Shown one piece after another: positions 61,557-64,000 of a stretch of 64,000 nt of DNA. The translations under genes were made by a program, and so were the position numbers. The stretch's first letter is position 1; every line of letters starts with the position of its first letter. The notes beneath the pieces are model-generated. The model was not told the origin of the DNA. It was given only the letters and a program-made list of their open reading frames with translations, and made no database searches. This DNA is from Faecalibacterium sp. (GTDB taxonomy: Bacteria; Bacillota; Clostridia; Oscillospirales; Ruminococcaceae): positions 1 to 64,000 of the forward strand of contig JAHHRL010000001.1 of NCBI GenBank assembly GCA_020025825.1, given 5' to 3'.

Positions 61557-62164
61557 AAAAGATTCGTTGGAATATCCCGATGATTTGTTATAGCGGATTT
61601 GTGGCGCTGAGTGTGCTGGCTTGCCTTGTGATGTTTTTGCTGGATACCGTCCGTGGCATAAACGGACAGGCACCTGTAACGATTTCTATAGAGGATTGCG
61701 TTTTATCCGGGTTGGAGCAGCAGGCAGACGGCAGCTATCTGGTTACGGATGCTGACCCGCAAATCCTTTTGCCCGAGCAGGAAAAACCGTTCCGCCGGGT
61801 AGAAATGCAGATGCAGTGCACACAAAATCCGGGCGAGATGTCGGTGTTTTACCTGACAAAACCCGGGCAGGACTACTCCATTCGGCAGCAGGCATGGCTG
61901 AAGGAAAAACAGCCTGGCAGGTATGTGGTGGAGCTTCCCTGGAAAAACGTGGTCCAGCTGCGTATCGACCCTGCCAGTGTGCCGGGGCGCAGCCTGTGGC
62001 TGGAGGATATTACTGTAAATAGCGGTGTACCGATTTGGCAGTATTTTGTGCCTAGCTGGACATGGATTTTATCCGCTGTTTTTCTGCCGGGGCTGGCAGC
62101 ATGCTTTTTAGATTGGCTCCTGTTTGCGGTAAAAACCATGCAAAATAGGAGAAAACCCCTGTAA
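61553..62164 (+). CDS. Membrane-anchored partner of the GT-C-like protein, module 2
   Basis: 203 residues with the same plan as the module 1 partner: N-terminal helix (about 12-31), extracytoplasmic domain (GQDYSIRQQAWLKEKQPGRYVVELP ... VVQLRIDPASVPGRSLWLEDITVN) and C-terminal helix (about 170-193). The shared LRxDPxSxxG...LExxTxN pattern supports common descent. Start ATG overlaps the preceding stop. Unknown family. Confidence 0.75.
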   Translation: MKKIRWNIPMICYSGFVALSVLACLVMFLLDTVRGINGQAPVTISIEDCVLSGLEQQADGSYLVTDADPQILLPEQEKPFRRVEMQMQCTQNPGEMSVFYLTKPGQDYSIRQQAWLKEKQPGRYVVELPWKNVVQLRIDPASVPGRSLWLEDITVNSGVPIWQYFVPSWTWILSAVFLPGLAACFLDWLLFAVKTMQNRRKPL

Positions 62165-62185
62165 ACAGAGGGGAGGAAACAGATT

Positions 62186-64000
62186 TTGTTACAAAAAGAA
62201 AAGATACAGTGGAAGCCGCTGGCACTTACCGCATTGGTTACAGGTGTGGCTTTACTGGCGGCATATGCCGTGCTGGGGATTTTTCCTTTTGGGGACGGCA
62301 GTGTGATTACGGGCGACCTGAACAGCCAGTATATTCCGTATTTTGCTCATTACCGTGATGCAGCATGGGGCAGCGGCGGCTTTGCTACTACCTTTGAAAA
62401 ATCATTGGGCGGCAGTTTAACCGGCATTTTTGCGTACTATTGTTCCAGCCTGTTTAACTGGATTTATCTGGTAATTCCCGTTAGTATGTATGCACAGGCG
62501 GCCTGCGTGGTGCTGTGGTTCAAACTGGTTTTAGCGGCAGTGCTCTTTGCCTGTTTTGTGGGCCAGCATTATAAGCAGATGCCCGCATGGGCGCAGGTTG
62601 TACTTGGCACCGGATATGGGCTGTGCGCCTACAACTTAGTGTATTCCCAAAATATTATGTGGCACGACGGGATGCTGCTGCTGCCGCTTTTGTGTATGGG
62701 TATAGACAGGCTGGTGCGTAAAGGCCGCCCGATGCAGTATGCCATTGTATTGCTTCTTATTATTTACAGTAACTTTTACATTGGGTACATGGCCTGCATT
62801 TTTGCGGTGCTGTATTTGATTTGGCTGCTTTGTACGGAGTATCCAAAACACATCGGTCGTGTGCTGGGGCAGTTTACGGTAGCTTCACTGGCAGGCGGCT
62901 TAATAAACGGCTGGCTGATTATGCCGCTGATTTTGGACCTGAACAAAAATAAGGGCGACCTGTTAGCCTTTTCCTTCTCGCTGAAACCGAAGTTTTCCCT
63001 GCCTGCACTGGTGCAGCAGTTGCTGCCGGGCTGCTTTGTTTGGCAGGATGCGATGGACGGACTGCCCAATTTGTATTGCGGCATTCTGGCTGTTTTACTG
63101 GCAAGCAGCGTATTTTTGTGCGGGAAACAGATTGCCAAAAAGGAAAAACTGGCATCCGGCGCAATTTTGCTGTTTTTGGTTTTGTCCTTCTGGGTTGAGG
63201 GGCTGGATACCATTTGGCACGGCATGAAAGCACCTGTATGGTTCCCGTATCGGTACAGCTTTTTAGTGAGCTTTTGGATTTTGTTTTTGGCGGCAGGCGC
63301 AGCTGCACGTATCAAATGGAACCGTACGCTGGTGATAAAAACACTGGTGGTGTGGGGTGCTGTTTTGGGTGCGGCGGTGCTGTTCCGCAAACCGGGCGTC
63401 GTATATCGGTACTTGGCATTTGGTGCCGCAGCAACGGTTGTTTTGGCGTGGATTGTGTTGCAGATGCAAAAAAAGCATTGTTTTTATAAAGCAGTAGTGC
63501 TATTGTGTGCAGTGGAAATGGCCGCAAACAGTGCTTTGGTGTTAAAGCAGTTTGAGCTGTACACCGTAAGCGAGTATCAGCAGTATGTAACACAGGGCAA
63601 ACAAACGGTGCAGGCGCTGCACGCACAGGATTCGGATTTTTACCGCATGGAAAAAACCGGCATCCGCACATTAAATGACCCAATGCTGCTGGGTTATTGG
63701 GGCGTTTCTCATTTTGGCTCAACACAGGATAACAGCTCGGTGGATTTGCTGATTCGTTTGGGTTATGGCAACTATGCAAGCTGCAACACCTATTACCACG
63801 GCAGTACCCCAGTGGCGGACAGCCTTTTGGGCATTCGCTATATTGCGGCAGAACCCAATGGCTTTGCACCGCCTTATGGATACACCCCTGTTGCTGTGGA
63901 CAGCCCTTGGCCTGTGTATCAAAATCCGTATGCACTGCCAATGGCAGGCGTGGTGGACGGCGAGGTTGCCGATTTGCCGCTGGAAAACGGTGAGGACTTG
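62186..64000 (+). CDS. YfhO-family membrane protein, cut by the window end
   Basis: The first 605 codons of a polytopic protein, open to the window end. The TTG start follows GGGGAGGAAACAG by a suitable gap. Early residues (VITGDLNSQYIPYFAHYRDAAW) and the loop GGSLTGIFAYYCSSLFNWIY are typical of YfhO, which in Bacillus and Listeria-like bacteria is a GT-C-type enzyme attaching sugars to lipoteichoic or wall teichoic acid. It starts 21 bases after the module 2 partner. Confidence 0.85.
   Translation, partial: MLQKEKIQWKPLALTALVTGVALLAAYAVLGIFPFGDGSVITGDLNSQYIPYFAHYRDAAWGSGGFATTFEKSLGGSLTGIFAYYCSSLFNWIYLVIPVSMYAQAACVVLWFKLVLAAVLFACFVGQHYKQMPAWAQVVLGTGYGLCAYNLVYSQNIMWHDGMLLLPLLCMGIDRLVRKGRPMQYAIVLLLIIYSNFYIGYMACIFAVLYLIWLLCTEYPKHIGRVLGQFTVASLAGGLINGWLIMPLILDLNKNKGDLLAFSFSLKPKFSLPALVQQLLPGCFVWQDAMDGLPNLYCGILAVLLASSVFLCGKQIAKKEKLASGAILLFLVLSFWVEGLDTIWHGMKAPVWFPYRYSFLVSFWILFLAAGAAARIKWNRTLVIKTLVVWGAVLGAAVLFRKPGVVYRYLAFGAAATVVLAWIVLQMQKKHCFYKAVVLLCAVEMAANSALVLKQFELYTVSEYQQYVTQGKQTVQALHAQDSDFYRMEKTGIRTLNDPMLLGYWGVSHFGSTQDNSSVDLLIRLGYGNYASCNTYYHGSTPVADSLLGIRYIAAEPNGFAPPYGYTPVAVDSPWPVYQNPYALPMAGVVDGEVADLPLENGEDL

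Overview
The window looks like ordinary chromosome from a low-to-moderate G+C Clostridia member, most likely of the Oscillospiraceae/Ruminococcaceae (gut anaerobe) type. This rests on two T-box leaders, a CIRCE element on clpB, tRNAs with encoded CCA, RNase Y, and a purine operon that uses a PurO-type IMP cyclohydrolase plus a stand-alone AICAR transformylase in place of fused PurH. I see no phage, insertion sequence, CRISPR array or rRNA. The placement is an inference from gene content; no marker gene was compared.

Region by region. 1-5.2 kb: rny (leftward), thrS behind a Thr T-box, tRNA-Lys. 4.8-8 kb: a DtxR/MntR-family repressor divergent from feoA-feoB and a 52-residue FeoB-associated Cys-rich protein. 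8-10.3 kb: a two-component system. 10.5-13.3 kb: a DUF4830 protein, an HPr with Glu at position 46 and a divergent enzyme I. 13.4-21.7 kb: a CNNM/CBS/CorC membrane protein, clpB (CIRCE), an FKBP-type lipoprotein, an ApbE lipoprotein, small proteins and YbaK. 21.8-33.4 kb: a purine operon (purE, purM, purN, PurO-like, AICAR transformylase, a large membrane glycosyltransferase-like protein, purD, purL) behind an attenuator-like leader that carries a 31-codon ORF. 33.5-35.6 kb: an RsuA-type pseudouridine synthase and a PucR/CdaR-like regulator. 35.7-41.1 kb: ftsE-ftsX, an M23 peptidase, a 38-residue membrane protein, an S41-family protein lacking its catalytic serine, and rsmA. 41.1-48.4 kb: tRNA-Thr, citrate synthase, tRNA-Tyr, a 3-methyladenine glycosylase, a short-chain dehydrogenase, a thioesterase and metQ-metN-metI behind a Met T-box.

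48.5-64 kb is a surface-glycan locus. Leftward: N-acetyl sugar amidotransferase, a surface-carbohydrate protein, an SGNH/DltD-like protein and an MBOAT O-acyltransferase. Rightward: two paralogous two-gene modules (large polytopic GT-C-like protein plus a small membrane-anchored partner, each pair overlapping by 4 bases), LegB-type dehydratase, a DUF2142 protein and the start of a YfhO-family protein cut by the window end. LegB plus the amidotransferase point to an amidated nonulosonic-acid-like sugar (inference).

Most notable: the duplicated GT-C modules, the purE leader with its small ORF, the apparently dead S41 protein in the ftsEX operon, the HPr/enzyme I pair with altered key residues, and a glycosyltransferase-like gene embedded in the purine operon. 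Starts were chosen by Shine-Dalgarno spacing and family length.
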